Source: Paralvinella palmiformis (lineage: Eukaryota; Annelida; Polychaeta; Terebellida; Alvinellidae). From it: 64,000 nucleotides of DNA. Below are positions 59,560 through 64,000 of this stretch, piece after piece. Made by a program: the position numbers and the translations under genes. Each line of letters opens with the position of its first letter. Positions within the stretch are counted from its first letter, which is position 1. The DNA lies in contig JAODUP010000044.1 of the NCBI GenBank assembly GCA_025642065.1, positions 917,501 to 981,500 of the forward strand. Reading direction: 5' to 3'. The notes below the pieces were generated by a model. It did no database searches. It had not been told where the DNA came from and saw only the letters and a program-made list of their open reading frames with translations.

Positions 59560-62240
59560 AGTACCTGGAATGGCTCTGAAGGTTTGTCTTCGATCAATGA
59601 CAATTACATGGAATCATGACGTGTATTAGTATATAGATATTGATTTTTTATATGAATCAATAATATACTTAGATGGGTAATGTCCATATGACATTGTATT
59701 GGTAGATATTTAGGTTTCAACATAATTATTACCACGAAATAATAAAATTGTATTTTGTTTAAAACTTTTTTTTTTCAGACCCACCAACATGCTTAATGAA
59801 TATTCATTTGCCCAACGATTGCTTGTATCACTCACACCTTACGGCGCTAAATATCATATATTATATTTTCAGGATGGTGTACTATGAAACTTCAGTTGGG
59901 TACGCAAACAAATATAAAGTTGGCTGGTTTGTCGATTATTAAATGAGAAGGCTAGCATACAATAAGAGAACTACAAACGTACCATGTTTAAAACCATCGC
60001 TCTACAAAACATAAACAATGGACGATAAAGCTATATATACTAGAAAATATAGAATGCTATCGAGAGAAAAACCCATCAGATTAGGAACTATAATAAACGA
60101 GTTATCCACGAGGTGAATCAGTTTTGTAACCTCCGTGATTTTGTAATTGGTCACACAACAAATACTAATTTCAAATTCTAAATCCTGTACGAGCTCTGCA
60201 GAACGTGACCTGAAACAGAGATTCACTAAATGGAGAAGTAGTCGTGGATAGTGTTTCTTTGTATTTCAAGTGTATAATATAGTGAAGAGGTCATACCGTC
60301 TAGTTAGCCCGCGGTCAATGATCGCTCGACGCTCCCCCGTGTGGTGAGAAAGAAGGTGACACGAAAGTCCACACTTCGGACTAAGGCATTTTCGACGGAG
60401 ATGGACCGTGACTAATCTCATTTTCATCGTAAAATGCCACGAATTGACAAAACAGCATTGGTGAGAGCGACATGATAACATTTTGGGGGTTTTATTGTGT
60501 TGTAGCTTCGTTAGTGTACTTTCTCCATCGAAATGTGGCCACTTCTGCCAAATCATTACTATATTTTTCGTATAATATTGCCACATCTACATTCAGCATC
60601 ATTACGACATTGAGAGCGTAAACATATGCCTTTTTATCTCTATCTATAATATGTTTGTATTTTGTCATAGGAACTGTTTCCTGAATCTGTACCTCTTCAG
60701 CGTGATAGTCATTCTACACTACACCCCAAGAAACCAATCACGTGATCATCAGATTGTCTGGAAATATCAGCACAAAATGACACGTTTCGGGAAAAATTTC
60801 TTGGAAAAATGAAAGACAACATATATCAATGTTACATAAAAAGGTATTCGTTTAGATACAAGTTTGCATAATATTAATCAAAGGAATGATTTTGTTAGAA
60901 CGAAGAAATAGACTGATGACAAAGTTGGATTATAAATGCTGAGTTTAGTCTTATTTCATGTTCTTTAACAGTTAGACATGTAATATTATTTTCGAAATAT
61001 TTACTTGATTGTTTAAGGACTTTATGTTCAGGTTTTCAATATCCCGATATATAAAATGCCAGGAATTAGAGTTTAAACTCTGTATATTAGTTCTCTAATC
61101 TCAGTTGAAACCATCCTAAATATGTTAAATAGCAAGAACTATATTTTTGAGACAGAATGTCCACAATACAATCAAGACAAAAGCTATACATAATGGTTTT
61201 GCACCAAACGGTTGCACACCTTTCCTATTGCTCTGGCACTCATAGGTCGGTTTATAAGCAGGAACGTCTGCAAGTTTATTCACCTTCTAACCGTGTTATG
61301 ATGTTTACTATATGAATTCATCCATCGCACTGTATTTCAACTGACTAGATGAAAAGTACTGTCAGGTTTTAAAAACTAAACAACATATTGCTAGTAGTCT
61401 TCTTTTTTGATTGATGTGCTGTCATATGCAGACCATTTTATGACAAATTTAAAGTACAACGTAAGCTTAAATTAGCTATTTTTGGTCACTAAAATCAGAC
61501 AATCTCTCAGATATTCTTCACAAAAATAGTTAAATAGAAGCAACGTTTTGAATTTAGCGATAAAATAGAACTCGCTGAAATTTAAAATTAATGTTACTAG
61601 CAACTTCTTTTTGCTGATTCCCTTCTTTTTTATGTAGGAACGTTTGCTTCAATATTTCTGGGTAAATTAATTTACTGTACGTAGAAATATTGAAGCACGC
61701 CAGCAGGAGAATATTATACAAAAATTGTGCACGTACACGCGACCGGATATACACAAACATAGATGCGCATTCACAAAAGAACAAATTGACATACACCAAA
61801 GACGAGACGGCTTCGTAAAATCTTCACAGATAAATACAATTTGCCGTATTCTGATCTATGAAAATAATATCCAAATAGATCACATTTTAACATCATTATC
61901 TAATACATTTAAGTTATAAACAACAGTGTCCGTGCCTCGGTACCTATCTTCCAGAGCATACGGATACACGAGCCTAGACTAACCAACAACCTATCCACCT
62001 ACACCCATCAACAACCCCCCCCCCAAACACACCCAAACACATGTTGACGGAGATTTGCAACATTTCCTATCTACTGACGATACAACGATTACAACAGAAC
62101 GATGGAGAGATACATCAGCCAAAGAGACGTATCTCGAATCGATTAATCCATATTGCTCGTTTGGATTATCAATCACTTTCACAAATATTAGGACAAGTTT
62201 CGATTTACATAGAACGCTCGTTTAGTACACGAAAAACTAT

Positions 62241-62246
<6 letters not shown>

Positions 62247-62294
<48 letters not shown>
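62247..62294. repeat. (CT)n microsatellite
   Basis: CT run of nearly 50 bp. Confidence 0.95.
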
Positions 62295-62299
<5 letters not shown>

Positions 62300-63360
62300 A
62301 AACAATTGTCATAATCGATATCACTAAAGGGATTGATATAAATAATCTTCCCTCATAAAGACTCCTATCGTTGTACACATGAATGGCAATTGTCAATTAT
62401 TACGCCATCATCCACAAAAAAAAAATTCACTGGAAAGTTCCTGATAGTTAAGTCCATTCCATTATTATGTTGTCTGTGAATAGATCCTCTTCCATTGTTT
62501 AAGCCAATGATTGTTGTCTGTTTAAAAGATTATCAGAAGTAACTGATGGTACGGTATTAGGATTTTGCGACTACCTTCTCTCTATTTTGATGTAAGTAGT
62601 ATAATCTAGCGATCGTCACCTTGTTCAGGATACTGTTGAATCATCATCTACTCATCTACCAGACACTGTCTAAAAACAAACAATCAATCAACAATTTCAT
62701 TACAAAACGAACCCTATCAGCAACACAGTACAGGCGATTAGCTAACGAAATTGTACAGTGTTGTAGCTCAGTGACTGCTAGAGTATATCACTATCTGATA
62801 TATTGTACGAAGGCTTTTGATCGAGTTAGTTATATAGTAACGGTTATGATTATTTTTGTATGTGTTTTAAATGATGTAATTCGATATGATATTCCATTTT
62901 ATTTTGCTATCTATAATATTTAATATATTATACAGTAACATATAATACTGAATGCAAACTTGGTGACAGTTTTACTGGTATATTACTATTAGTATCTGGT
63001 GATGAAATGGCGTTGTTTGCGATAGCCCGATATACACTACGGTTAAAAAATAATTTTACTGATATAAATATGCATGTGGTCCAGTTTTAGCTGGATTCCT
63101 GCCAAAACCTGCACATTCGAACACAGAAGTCGAAATTAATACTGAGTTAAGTACCCTCTATTGGTGTTAGCTATATTGATGTATGACTATTGGGATTGAG
63201 GAACAAGGAAATACCTTATCCCACTAATTACGGTTACTCAAGTAGAGTTATGGAAAGGTATCAAGCTAGAATCAAGCCGTTACACTTTATTTGTTACTCT
63301 AAAGCCTTTGATTGGCTTCATCCATGCATCAGTTGAATTAAGTTGACTTCAATTGAGTTA

Positions 63361-63513
63361 TTTATCATCAGCGTCAGTCACACCTGGGAGATATGGCCTA
63401 GGGATGACTGCTGAAGGAAACACATCCCACAAACATAGTAATGAACCGGATTCGAACCTTCATCTATGAGGTTTACACTGCAGTGTTCTACCTACTGAGC
63501 CATCTGAATGCCC
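63361..63513 (-). mobile_element. tRNA-derived SINE, family B, best copy
   Basis: On the minus strand: gatggctcagtaggtagaac (box A) and aggttcgaatccgg (box B) at tRNA-like spacing, then atgtttgtgggatgtgtttcc and ctcccaggtgtgactgac. It serves as the reference for the other B copies in this window. Confidence 0.8.
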
Positions 63514-63740
63514 CCTTTCCTACAATCAGATCATCTTCATCATTGTAATCTTCTATCTAAACAATTAATAGATATATTTGATCAACTTCTTAGAATGTTA
63601 CCAATTGACAATAAAATTGTAATTGTTCTGTCTACTAAAACAGTTTTGTTATCAGGTGTTCGTCACTTCTACGATATTAGATATTTTATGATCAGCCACG
63701 ATCTTAACAATACAATATGGCGGGTGAGTGCGGGGCTATT

Positions 63741-63960
63741 GATGACTTATCAGTGATACAGTGTGGTTGGAGATGGTGCCGGCTAGTGATGGCTTATCGT
63801 TGATAGAATATCGTTCGGTATGGTGCGGGGTAATGATGACTTGTCATTCATAGGGTGTGATTCGGGAAGAAGCTGGCTATTGATAGAGTGTGGTTCCGTA
63901 GAGTGCGGTGTAGTGATGACTTGTCATTGATAGGGTGTGGTTCGCGAAGGTGCGGGCCTA
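63741..63960. repeat. 47-bp minisatellite
   Basis: Units beginning gatgacttatc/gatgacttgtc start at 63741, 63788, 63835 and 63915. The first two spacings are 47 bp; the third holds one full unit plus a shortened one. Each unit contains a tgtggttcg-like core and a ggtgcgg end. Confidence 0.85.
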
Positions 63961-64000
63961 ACAATATAAACTTTAGTGGGTACCGGGATGGGTTATCAGT

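Larger units (their letters stand above)
57670..64000. other. Right flank, upstream of the CNG gene
   Basis: No complete gene is seen. It contains a CAT array near 57749-57785, exon-like sequences at 58161-58227 and 59466-59559, a CT array at 62247-62294, an open exon-like stretch near 63594-63722, a SINE-B copy at 63361-63513 and a 47-bp minisatellite at 63741-63960. The CNG first exon and promoter should lie here or beyond the window. Confidence 0.5.

Overview
The window is genomic DNA from an animal, most likely an invertebrate. I cannot fix the phylum from sequence alone. The support is spliced genes with GT-AG introns (one GC-AG), animal ion-channel families, tRNA-derived SINEs, CR1/L2-like LINE remnants, and very many dinucleotide and trinucleotide microsatellites in an AT-rich background. 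Exons of the channel and ankyrin genes are clearly more GC-rich than their surroundings.

Five coding units can be supported. (1) On the minus strand, 8758 down to 1686, four exons with matching phases encode a 183-residue protein: signal peptide, one SUEL-type lectin domain, one membrane segment and a very short tail. (2) On the plus strand, 15798 to 24997, nine phase-consistent exons encode a complete 385-residue Cys-loop ligand-gated channel subunit with an unusual pore. (3) On the plus strand, 29700 to 32654, one uninterrupted reading frame encodes 984 residues made almost wholly of 27 ankyrin repeats with a five-repeat super-period. (4) and (5) On the minus strand, 57669 down to 49108, lies a cyclic-nucleotide-gated channel locus: one upstream N-terminal exon and one S1-S2 exon are followed by two tandem pore/CNBD/leucine-zipper cassettes (B at 53789-52357, A at 51054-49108). 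Only one S1-S2 exon is visible, so the cassettes may be alternative 3' ends of one gene, or A may be a 5'-truncated tandem copy.

The rest is repeat-rich. The intron at 19064-22881 holds an antisense, degenerate EN-RT LINE with a SINE inserted in it, flanked by a 15-bp target duplication. A second LINE 3' end (37844-38180) sits next to a tRNA-headed SINE with a similar 3' tail. A roughly 1.2-kb element occurs as partial tandem copies at 4500-6255 and 35340-36865, and in part at 9783-10290. Another repeat family occurs at 10420, 11095 and 34545. The long gene-poor stretches (8759-15797, 24998-29699, 32655-49107, 57670-64000) hold SINEs, microsatellites and minisatellites, plus a few exon-like islands that I could not assign.

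The lectin gene and the Cys-loop gene are divergently arranged around 8.8-15.8 kb. The two channel loci and the lectin receptor all encode membrane proteins, but nothing in the sequence shows that they act together.
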